A stretch of DNA of 41,155 nt, taken from NCBI GenBank assembly GCA_015661855.1, contig DQVH01000134.1:1-41155 (forward strand). Reading direction: 5' to 3'. A program made the position numbers and the translations under genes. The stretch is from Desulfurococcales archaeon. Lineage in GTDB: Archaea > Thermoproteota > Thermoprotei_A > CAZTBM01 > SZUA-1508. The notes below the pieces were generated by a model. The model made no database searches. It was not told the origin of the DNA and worked only from the letters and a program-made list of their open reading frames with translations. This document shows positions 8,709 through 15,553 of this stretch, piece by piece (the first letter of the stretch is position 1; the number at the start of each line of letters is the position of its first letter).

Positions 8709-9413
8709 TTAGAGTTTTATTGTTGATAAAAGTTTTTCAGCTTCCTCGATATCTTTATATGTATCTATACTTTTCCAGAGTACCCCCTCAAAAGCCACTG
8801 CCTTTATAAGCTGTTTTTTAGCTAGTATAGGGAATACTGTACGTTCAATATCACCTTTATCTGGTAGATACTGGAATATACTTGGTGTAAACACGTAGAT
8901 TCCTGCATTAATCCAGTAACTTTTAATTATCGGTTTCTCCATAAACTTCCTAACGTAACCTGTTTTTTCATCAAAATCTATTATACCGTAGGGTGATGGT
9001 AAAGGTACTACAGCTATTACACCTGTGATATTTGGTGTTTCCTTTACGATTTTAAACATCCTATCTAACTCAATATTAGTTATTATATCACCATTTAGTA
9101 CAACAAAGTAGTCTTCCCTCCTAAGTACTAGTTCTGCATTCTTTACTGCACCGGCAGTACCTAGAGGTTCCTCTTCAACAACGTAACTTACCTTAACACC
9201 ATACTTTCTGCCACTGCCGATTTCATTCATTACACGTTCTTTTAGATATCCTACAGCTAAAACTACTTCATCTATACCATGCTTCTTAAGCCATTCAAAT
9301 TGCCATGCCATTATTGGTTTACCTGCAACTGAGATTAATGGTTTAGGTTTATCAGAGGTTAATGGTCTTAGTCTTTTACCTAGACCTCCAGCTAGTATTA
9401 ACGCTTTAACCAA
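8709..9413 (-). CDS. Stand-alone sugar-phosphate nucleotidyltransferase
   Basis: This protein transfers a nucleotidyl group to a sugar-1-phosphate. The signature LAGGLGKRLRPLTSDKPKPL near the N-terminus is intact, as are SVAGKPIMAW, the metal-binding VVLNGDIIT, and EPLGTAGAV. I choose a TTG start at 9413 (234 residues), because AGGTGA at 9424-9419 sits five bases upstream and the family normally starts just before this strand. The longer GTG start at 9422 would overlap the ribosome-binding site itself. At this length it lacks any acyltransferase or beta-helix domain. It is close to glmS and a GlmU-like protein that lacks this motif, so UDP-GlcNAc or UDP/dTDP-glucose formation are all possible. 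Confidence 0.88.
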   Translation of the reverse strand: MVKALILAGGLGKRLRPLTSDKPKPLISVAGKPIMAWQFEWLKKHGIDEVVLAVGYLKERVMNEIGSGRKYGVKVSYVVEEEPLGTAGAVKNAELVLRREDYFVVLNGDIITNIELDRMFKIVKETPNITGVIAVVPLPSPYGIIDFDEKTGYVRKFMEKPIIKSYWINAGIYVFTPSIFQYLPDKGDIERTVFPILAKKQLIKAVAFEGVLWKSIDTYKDIEEAEKLLSTIKL

Positions 9414-9480
9414 GTAACTCACCTAATAATATAGTTGTTTTTGGTGAATATGTATCAGCGCTTTGGCCCTCAATCATTAC

Positions 9481-9570
9481 GGTTTAAACCGCTCATACCC
9501 CCTAGTACTTATACTAGGGGGACCTTCATCACTTACGCTACTCCTGTGAAGATAATTTTATAGAGGTCCC
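9481..9570. promoter_or_regulatory. Perfect 10-bp hairpin with competing inverted repeat in divergent region
   Basis: At 9498-9507 is CCCCCTAGTA, followed by the loop CTTA and a perfect complementary arm at 9512-9521. Its 3' arm runs into GGGACCT (9519-9525), which is complementary to AGGTCCC at 9564-9570, so two mutually exclusive foldings are possible on the plus strand. A 10-bp palindrome GGTTTAAACC lies at 9481-9490. A TATA-like CTTAAATA at about 9570-9577 would start transcription of the ASCH gene downstream of all these, so they are more likely operators or part of a minus-strand leader than a riboswitch. Confidence 0.55.
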
Positions 9571-9622
9571 TTAAATACTCATTGTGTATGAGTAGGAATT
9601 AGTAAGGATATGGTGTACGATA

Positions 9623-10195
9623 TTGAAATGGCTTGGTAGACACTTAATGGTTAAAGGTGAATATGTTAAGCTAATGTTATCTGGCGTTAAGAAAGCAACT
9701 ATAAGGATTGGTAAAGTTAAGTTAAAGTATAATGAAATGATAGTTCATGGTGGTGGGAGACCAATAGCATTAATAAAGATTAAGAGTGTTAAGTATAAGA
9801 GGGTAAAGGAGCTTACCGATATGGATGCAAAATTAGACGGATTTAGAAGTAAAGAGGAATTAGTTAAAGAGTTGAAGAAGGTTTATGAGGATATTAAGGA
9901 TGATGATTGGGTTACTATTATAGAGTTTGAAATTATTAAGAAACTTAATGAACTAGATGTAAGGGATCCATGGTTAGGGTTAAAACCTGTTGATATAGCT
10001 CGAATTGCTTTAAGATACGATTTAGGTTTAACTGATAGAGAAAGGGAGATACTTTTAGACCTTACTAGAACTAAAAGTTTAAGAAGAACAGCTATTAACT
10101 TCTTCGGCACAATAGAGAAGCGGTGGATTATTAGAAAGATACTTAGGAAAGCCCTAAATAAGCTTATTGAAAAGGGTATACTAAAGGTTAAGTAG
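9623..10195 (+). CDS. ASCH/PUA-like domain protein with C-terminal helical domain
   Basis: This 190-residue protein starts at TTG (9623). Residues 1-110 form an ASCH domain: LMVKGEYVKLMLSGVKKATI, IGKVKLKYNEMIVHGGG, and the closing strand DDWVTIIEFEII. ASCH domains have a PUA-like barrel and are thought to bind RNA. Residues 110-190 are helical and rich in arginine and lysine (LTDREREILLDLTRTKSLRR), suggesting a nucleic-acid-binding helix-turn-helix. The combination fits the archaeal COG2411 family of predicted RNA-binding proteins. A methionine at residue 9 is an alternative start. The cupin gene begins three bases after its stop, so they form an operon. Confidence 0.75.
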   Translation: MKWLGRHLMVKGEYVKLMLSGVKKATIRIGKVKLKYNEMIVHGGGRPIALIKIKSVKYKRVKELTDMDAKLDGFRSKEELVKELKKVYEDIKDDDWVTIIEFEIIKKLNELDVRDPWLGLKPVDIARIALRYDLGLTDREREILLDLTRTKSLRRTAINFFGTIEKRWIIRKILRKALNKLIEKGILKVK

Positions 10196-10198
10196 AGC

Positions 10199-10537
10199 AT
10201 GCTACCTCACAAAATAAACATATTCAAAATAGTATCCCCCAGCGATAAGGTAGTATTTAGGGATGTTCTATCAGGAAAAAACACACTATATAAAAGTATT
10301 AGTCTTCGACTCTTAAGGATACCTCCACTCACTAAGTTTGAACGTGGACTCGAAAGACTGAGAGAACAGGTATACATAGTACTTGAGGGTTCAGGAAAGA
10401 TTCTATTTAAAGAATACAATAAAACTATAAGTATCGAACGCGGGGACATAGTGTATATTCCACCAGCCTACACCCATACAATCATAAATACTGGAGATTA
10501 TGAAATGAGTATACTAATTGTATCCTCACCGCCATAA
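10199..10537 (+). CDS. Small cupin-domain protein
   Basis: This is a 112-residue single-domain cupin. The core shows LERLREQVYIVLEGSGKILF, then ERGDIVYIPPAYTHTIINTG, which are the two conserved cupin motifs with metal-ligand candidates (a glutamate-poor first motif, and the histidine of YTHTI in the second). Small cupins are often sugar isomerases, epimerases or metal-dependent binding proteins; nothing here narrows it further. It follows the ASCH gene by three bases and lies near several sugar-metabolism genes. Confidence 0.8.
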   Translation: MLPHKINIFKIVSPSDKVVFRDVLSGKNTLYKSISLRLLRIPPLTKFERGLERLREQVYIVLEGSGKILFKEYNKTISIERGDIVYIPPAYTHTIINTGDYEMSILIVSSPP

Positions 10538-10794
10538 CTCAGTACTTACTTATTAACTAACTAATAATTACTTACCAGTATTACTCGAGAAAACTTAGAA
10601 TGAAAAGGTAACAACATAATATATAAGGGATATAGGAGAGACTGCAATACATATTATATTAGTATATTATTTTAATGAGTGAACTCTATACTGTGATTTT
10701 GTTTTTACCTATAATCTGTTTAGCCGTTAATACTAAAAGTTAAACCATAGCTAATATTAGGGTATGAGTAAGGGGTATATAGGGTGTTTTAGTT

Positions 10795-11250
10795 ATGTCT
10801 ATCCTATCTAAGCTTTTAAGTGGAGTTAAGGATAGAGGGAAGGAGTGTGGAGTAGGTGATGCTACATCCTATAAAGTACATCACGTTGAGGGTTATACCT
10901 CAAAAACATCACTAAATGAAAATAATGGAATACTAATTTACCGACGAGAAGCTATGGATGAAGCAGTAAAGTGCCCTAAATGTAATAGCTCACTAGTTAG
11001 AAAGGTGTATATTGTTGAAGGACCATACTTTAGCAAGAATGGTGAATGTATAAACGTGTTAATTAAGGTGTTCGCTAAGTATGAATGTAAGGAATGCGAT
11101 TATGCTGAATCTAAAAAAGTTATGTATATTCCACTACATGGTGTAGAAGCACTTTTACCTTTCCTCACAGATGAATTCAAGAATGTTATAGAGCAAATAA
11201 AGATTAAAGCTGAAGATTACAAAAGCATACTAAGAAGAGTTTTAATATAA
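10795..11250 (+). CDS. Zinc-ribbon protein of unknown function
   Basis: I do not recognise this 151-residue protein. Residues 1-55 look flexible and polar. A zinc ribbon follows: CPKC near residues 61-64 and CKEC near residues 99-102, about 35 residues apart, with beta strands between them (KVYIVEG, NVLIKVFAKYE). The C-terminal 30 residues are helical and charged. AGGGTG precedes the ATG. It heads a group of four genes of unknown function on the same strand, of which the next, 56 bases downstream, is another small zinc ribbon. A role in nucleic-acid binding or as a protein adaptor is possible but unproven. Confidence 0.7.
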   Translation: MSILSKLLSGVKDRGKECGVGDATSYKVHHVEGYTSKTSLNENNGILIYRREAMDEAVKCPKCNSSLVRKVYIVEGPYFSKNGECINVLIKVFAKYECKECDYAESKKVMYIPLHGVEALLPFLTDEFKNVIEQIKIKAEDYKSILRRVLI

Positions 11251-11305
11251 CTGTGGATAATATGGTTTTGAAGATGTCTCAGAAGGACAGGTAAAGTGGT
11301 ATAGT

Positions 11306-11470
11306 ATGACTAAATGGCTTCTAAAATGTAAAAAGTGTAACACCTTATGGATACTGGATGTTAGTTACAATTTAAATATGTTTAAAGAGCTTTATCATTA
11401 TTGTCGAGAATGTAAGGAGAATACATTTCATGAAATACTGGGTATAAAATCTGAAAACTCTTCCAACTAA
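11306..11470 (+). CDS. Small zinc-ribbon protein (54 residues)
   Basis: An ATG at 11306 opens a 54-residue frame ending in TAA at 11468-11470. It carries two CxxC knuckles, C8-x-x-C11 and C33-x-x-C36, separated by 21 residues, the usual spacing of a rubredoxin-like zinc ribbon. The four cysteines in a protein this short argue that it is a real gene. It lies between two unrecognised genes on the same strand and resembles its upstream neighbour only in having a zinc ribbon. Function is unknown. Confidence 0.65.
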   Translation: MTKWLLKCKKCNTLWILDVSYNLNMFKELYHYCRECKENTFHEILGIKSENSSN

Positions 11471-11533
11471 AACTTATTATACCTTATATACCTCCCTATA
11501 TTCCCAGAAGGGTTAACTAGATAGCTGTAGTGA

Positions 11534-12493
11534 GTGAGCTTGAATACAATCTCTCCCTACGATGTATTTGAGGTTACAATTAGATTAACAAACCCACTAC
11601 TTATGTGTAGGGGTGAGTATAGCTACTTACGTGTAATAGTTGATGAAGTTTATGACTACGTTAGTGAAGTGGAATTATACTCTGAGGGTTTACTCGCTCT
11701 TCACCTTAATAGACTAGTAGAGAGTAGGAAAGGTACAAGCGGTATCACACTGGTAACTAATATTGATATTCCTCAATTTACTTTAGTAGAGGTATTGGAT
11801 AATGGATACTTAAAGGTTAAAACCCCCAAGGAAATGAGAAACGCCTCTATTACAGGTAGAATGTTCTTAATTCCATTTAGGAATAGTGTAGTTAAAGGCT
11901 TAGCTTGTAAATGTAATGAGGATTTCATCTATATTGATGTAGGTTCCTCTAATCTAAGGGTAGTACTAGGTGGAGGTATTGAAGTAAATTCCCCTGTAAT
12001 ACCCGATATACGGTTGGAAAGATTAGGTTCTTCAGAGATTGTAGGGTGGCCGCTAAGTAGAATAGTTGGACTAATAACGCTAATACTATCACTAAAAATG
12101 TTAAGTATAGAGAGTACTAAGCGTATTCAAGGCTATATTGTACAGGGTAGATATAATTCCAACATAACCTGGCTAAAGAGCATATTAGAGTTTAATCTCA
12201 ATAGAGGTGTAGTAGCAATCTTATCCTACATTGATGCAGCTTTAAGTGGTATGAATTTAAAGTGTGAAACTCCAATAGTATTTTTCCCTGGTAAACCTCT
12301 AAATGAAATAAGTAATGTAACTTATAGAGAGGTAGAATATTTAGTTACATTACTTAATATACCATTTTTTAAACATGTAGGCTACATATTAATACCAGTT
12401 AAGTACACTAATACTCTACATGAAATTGTCAATATTAATAGTGTAATTTCTGCATGTAGGACTATAGCATCGTTAGTTAAGAAAATCTCTTAG
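11534..12493 (+). CDS. Unrecognised protein, 319 residues
   Basis: I do not recognise this protein. It begins at GTG (11534). The first half is mostly beta strands (DVFEVTIRLTNPLLMCRGEY, then RMFLIPFRNSVVKGLACKC); the second half is mixed and moderately hydrophobic (SRIVGLITLILSLKML), without a clear signal peptide or sustained membrane span. It has four or five cysteines but no regular zinc motif. It lies 63 bases after the small zinc ribbon and some 37 bases before another short gene, all on the same strand, so they may be one transcription unit. Confidence 0.6.
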   Translation: MSLNTISPYDVFEVTIRLTNPLLMCRGEYSYLRVIVDEVYDYVSEVELYSEGLLALHLNRLVESRKGTSGITLVTNIDIPQFTLVEVLDNGYLKVKTPKEMRNASITGRMFLIPFRNSVVKGLACKCNEDFIYIDVGSSNLRVVLGGGIEVNSPVIPDIRLERLGSSEIVGWPLSRIVGLITLILSLKMLSIESTKRIQGYIVQGRYNSNITWLKSILEFNLNRGVVAILSYIDAALSGMNLKCETPIVFFPGKPLNEISNVTYREVEYLVTLLNIPFFKHVGYILIPVKYTNTLHEIVNINSVISACRTIASLVKKIS

Positions 12494-12530
12494 TATAAGT
12501 ACCACTGTTGTAGAGGTGATATCCACATTT

Positions 12531-12848
12531 ATGAGTGAGGTAACATTACTTCTTAATACGTTAAGAGCTTACCTTAAAAGTAATGGTTTAAAAATACTCA
12601 ATTTAGCTAAGGCTACAGGTCAAAGCCATATAAATATTGCATTGAGAGGTTTATTCTGGTACTATTCGTCTACAGCGGAATATCCTAAACTAATGGATGT
12701 TATCGAGAAGATACTCCATAATGCCGATATGAAGATTGAACTTGAAAAATATGGTATAGTCATAGTCAAAATTAACGATGAATACTATTTGAGAATGGAG
12801 GTTTCAACACTAGAGAAACTCGTTAAAGAAGCTATTGGAGAGAAGTAG
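12531..12848 (+). CDS. Unrecognised small protein, 105 residues
   Basis: I choose ATG at 12531 because GAGGTGAT (12513-12520), a full match to the archaeal anti-Shine-Dalgarno sequence, lies ten bases upstream; the longer GTG start at 12516 would lie inside that site. The product is mostly alpha-helical with a C-terminal strand (IELEKYGIVIVKINDEYYLRM). A segment near residues 20-45 (LNLAKATGQSHINIALRGLF) could be a helix-turn-helix, but this is weak. It is the last of four unrecognised genes on this strand. Confidence 0.6.
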   Translation: MSEVTLLLNTLRAYLKSNGLKILNLAKATGQSHINIALRGLFWYYSSTAEYPKLMDVIEKILHNADMKIELEKYGIVIVKINDEYYLRMEVSTLEKLVKEAIGEK

Positions 12849-12957
12849 CTTTCAAACACAACTATATGATATATTATTTTCAACTCTTACACTTACATAC
12901 AGTAATGGCATAAAATTTTGATATTTTAATGCAATCTTCATATTGAGGCTTACTGGC

Positions 12958-13722
12958 TTAATGTTGAATATCTATATCTTTGAATATCCTGAGTGTGTTA
13001 GCTGTAGTTACCTCTATTACTTTATCTATGGTTGTATTTTTCAATTCAGCTATTTTTCTTACGGTATATATTATATTTGCTGGTTCATTTCTTTGGTTTC
13101 TAAATGGTGCTAGTACTGGTGCATCAGATTCTAGGAGTAGTGATTCTAAAGGAAGCCTTTTAACTAGTTTCTGTTTTTGCTGTGAAAATACTACACTAGG
13201 TGGTATTGAAAAGAATACTCCCCTTTTAGCTGCCTCCATAGCGTAGCCTACAGATCCATCGTATGCATGCATAATTACATTGTAGTATTCTTGCTCCATT
13301 ATTATTTGTATAGCATATTTACCTGCACTCCTTGAATGAACTATTAATGGCTTATTGAGTTCTCTAGCTAACTCAATCCATTCAATAAACATGTTCCTCT
13401 GTTTAGCTCTCTCACTATGATCCCTAATATAGTAGTAGTCCAGTCCAACCTCACCTATACCTACAATTAAGTTAGCATTACCTTTAATCCACTCATATAC
13501 TTCACTAAATATGTTATCATCTAGTATTAGTGGATCTAATCCTACACTTAAGTAGACATAGTTTTTATACTTGTTAACTATGTATAGTGAGTACTCAATA
13601 TTTTTAGGATTTATAGTTGAAGTAATAATTGCTTTAACACCTACTCTTCTAGCACGCTCTATAACCTTATCAAGATCTTGTCTAAAGACATGTTCATCTA
13701 GGTGGCAATGTACATCAATCAC
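12958..13722 (-). CDS. TatD-family metal-dependent deoxyribonuclease
   Basis: This 254-residue TIM-barrel hydrolase starts at GTG. It has the metal ligands of TatD enzymes: the HxH pair of DVHCHLDE at residues 3-10, the glutamate in GIGEVGLDYYY, histidines in IVHSRS and IMHAYDGS, and the aspartate in LLESDAPVLAP. TatD proteins are 3'-5' exonucleases acting on DNA in repair and degradation. Length is normal. It is a single gene on the minus strand, convergent with the preceding unknown cluster and divergent from the phosphohexomutase gene. Confidence 0.93.
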   Translation of the reverse strand: MIDVHCHLDEHVFRQDLDKVIERARRVGVKAIITSTINPKNIEYSLYIVNKYKNYVYLSVGLDPLILDDNIFSEVYEWIKGNANLIVGIGEVGLDYYYIRDHSERAKQRNMFIEWIELARELNKPLIVHSRSAGKYAIQIIMEQEYYNVIMHAYDGSVGYAMEAAKRGVFFSIPPSVVFSQQKQKLVKRLPLESLLLESDAPVLAPFRNQRNEPANIIYTVRKIAELKNTTIDKVIEVTTANTLRIFKDIDIQH

Positions 13723-13874
13723 GAGTAGTCACCGTAACACTCACTTGTATGTTAGGTAGTATTAGCACTAGCTAATGTGGTTTCCCTCCATAATTGGTAT
13801 GTTAAATTATGTATTTTCTTTGAGGATACTGTTTTAAAACATACTATAGTATGGTTATGTTTGGGGGTAGTGTT

Positions 13875-15269
13875 ATGTATCGTTCTCGTAGACTATTTGG
13901 TACAGCTGGTATTAGGGGTCCATACCTAGATAAGGTTTCACCTGAACTTGCATTTAATGTTGGTTTGGCTATGGCAACTTATCTTAAGCGCAGAGGTGTA
14001 GTTAATGTTGGTTATGATTGTCGATTAACTTCGCCACTACTCGCTCTTAGTGTTGCTGCTGGTCTTATGTGTGGTGGTATTGATGTCTACTTAGCAGGGT
14101 TAGTGCCAACACCTACACTAGCTTTTTCTATACCTCATAAAGGTAGTATAGGTGGAGTTATGATTACTGCTAGTCATAATCCGCCACAAGACAATGGCAT
14201 CAAAGTTTTCAACTCTAAAGGTATGGAGTTTACAGTTAAGGATGAATTAAATATAGAGAACATTATTTTCAGTAATGCATATAATAGAGTTTCATGGGAT
14301 AGTGTTGGTAAAGTGGAATTTGATTATACTCAGAGTACTATATCCGAGTATATTGAAGAACTTACAACACTCATGACCCCCAAACATGTTAGGGATAGAG
14401 TTAAAGTGGTAATTGACTGCGCTAATGGAGCAGCATCCAATGTTACACCAGTTATATTGAGAAGGATTGGTGCAAAAGTATATACTTTAAACTGTAATGT
14501 TGACGGATTTTTCCCTGGAAGACATCCTGAGCCTAGACCTGATACCCTAGTAGACTTATCGAAAGCCGTAGTTAAACTTAATTGTTATGCTGGTTTCGGT
14601 CATGATGGAGATGCCGATAGGCTATCCGTATTAGACTCTTCAGGTAAATTTATACATAATGATCGGTTGATAGCCTTCTTCGCTAAATTGAAACTAGAGG
14701 AGAAGAGTGGTATAGTAGTTGTTAGTATTGATACATCGTTAGTAGTAGATGAAGTAGTTGAGAAAATGGGAGGTAAAGTTGTTAGAACAAAACTGGGAAA
14801 GACGCATGAGAAACTAGTTGAACTAGGTGGTAAAGCTATTCTAGCTGCTGAACCATGGAAGCTTATAGATCCTGATTGGGGCCTCTGGGTTGATGGAATA
14901 TACCAGGCAGCTCTAATAACTAAGATGTTAATGGAAAGGGGAGTCTCCGTAGAAAGACTGCTTTCAGATATACCATCATACCCTCAGAGTAGGTTCTCAG
15001 TTAAATGTCCCGATAATATAAAGAATTTGGTGGTTGAGAGAGTTCATGAACGAATGAGAGAGATATTTAAGAATGAAGTTGAAAGTGAACTTGACTTCGA
15101 CGGGTTAAGGTTGAATTTAAAGGATGGATCTTGGGTTCTCGTTAGAGCTTCTGGTACAGAACCAAAGATTAGAGGCTACTGTGAAGCAAAAAGTATGAAA
15201 AGATTAAAGGAGATTGAGGATAAAATTAGAAGGCTTATTAACGAGGAGTTGGCAAAGGCTCTTAAATAA
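13875..15269 (+). CDS. glmM: Phosphoglucosamine mutase / phosphomannomutase-like phosphohexomutase
   Basis: This enzyme interconverts 6-phospho and 1-phospho hexoses. It has the phosphoserine loop TASHNPPQDNG (serine near residue 100), the metal loop GHDGDADR near residue 245, and the C-terminal phosphate-binding RASGTEPKIRGYCEA. The family begins with a residue or two before RLFGTAGIRG, so I prefer the ATG at 13875, with GGGGGT seven bases upstream. A TATA-like TTTTAAAA near 13831-13838 would start transcription close to 13860, downstream of the alternative ATG at 13851. With glmS and GlmU-like genes nearby, glucosamine-6-phosphate is a likely substrate, but mannose or glucose phosphates remain possible. 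The sugar-binding loop is of the archaeal AEPW type. Confidence 0.88.
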   Translation: MYRSRRLFGTAGIRGPYLDKVSPELAFNVGLAMATYLKRRGVVNVGYDCRLTSPLLALSVAAGLMCGGIDVYLAGLVPTPTLAFSIPHKGSIGGVMITASHNPPQDNGIKVFNSKGMEFTVKDELNIENIIFSNAYNRVSWDSVGKVEFDYTQSTISEYIEELTTLMTPKHVRDRVKVVIDCANGAASNVTPVILRRIGAKVYTLNCNVDGFFPGRHPEPRPDTLVDLSKAVVKLNCYAGFGHDGDADRLSVLDSSGKFIHNDRLIAFFAKLKLEEKSGIVVVSIDTSLVVDEVVEKMGGKVVRTKLGKTHEKLVELGGKAILAAEPWKLIDPDWGLWVDGIYQAALITKMLMERGVSVERLLSDIPSYPQSRFSVKCPDNIKNLVVERVHERMREIFKNEVESELDFDGLRLNLKDGSWVLVRASGTEPKIRGYCEAKSMKRLKEIEDKIRRLINEELAKALK

Positions 15270-15299
15270 ATTAGTATAGTCAGTTAAATAGTCTTTAAC

Positions 15300-15358
15300 A
15301 ATATCAGTAAGGAGAATTCTCTTCACCAATCTCTGGAGACCGTCGTATCATCATCTAA
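15300..15358 (-). ncRNA. C/D box sRNA, dual guide (predicted to target 23S rRNA helix 93)
   Basis: Read on the minus strand, the parts follow the archaeal plan exactly: C box ATGATGA (15354-15348), a 12-nt guide TACGACGGTCTC, D' box CAGA (15335-15332), a 5-nt linker, C' box GTGAAGA (15326-15320), a 12-nt guide GAATTCTCCTTA, and D box CTGA (15307-15304). A TATA box TTATAAA (15384-15378) lies 27 bases before the C box. The D' guide pairs with AGACCGUCGU, a segment that I recall as conserved in archaeal 23S rRNA; the fifth-nucleotide rule then selects its first paired C after AGA, equivalent to E. coli 2590 by my count. The target of the D guide is unknown. The gene is divergent from the amidohydrolase gene. 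Confidence 0.78.
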
Positions 15359-15377
15359 ACTTTCCAGTATATTTAAG

Positions 15378-15384
15378 TTTATAA
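15378..15384 (-). promoter_or_regulatory. TATA box of the dual-guide sRNA
   Basis: TTATAAA on the minus strand lies 27 bases (centre to first C-box base) upstream of the sRNA. This puts the transcription start one or two bases before the C box, as usual for independently transcribed archaeal C/D sRNAs. Confidence 0.6.
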
Positions 15385-15553
15385 GTGCATTATATTATTT
15401 TCTCCTCTAATATAGGTGTACCTAGACTCTATAAAGTCTTTAGTGACGAGTTTGTTCATGAAAATATCAGGTAATTTGGTTTACTGCTCTATAGATAATA
15501 ATTTTAATTTCTTATGTGTAATTGGGTATTAGATGGATTAGTGGTGGTATACT

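Noticed and set aside
9452..9532. Possible C/D sRNA on the minus strand starting with GTGATGA (9532-9526) and CTGA near 9455
   Set aside because: The boxes are more than 70 bases apart, no C'/D' pair can be placed and a strong hairpin fills the middle. I treat the region as regulatory.
12849..12957. ATGAAGA on the minus strand (near 12940) as a C box of another sRNA
   Set aside because: No CTGA D box lies at a fitting distance; the nearest candidate ends CTGT.
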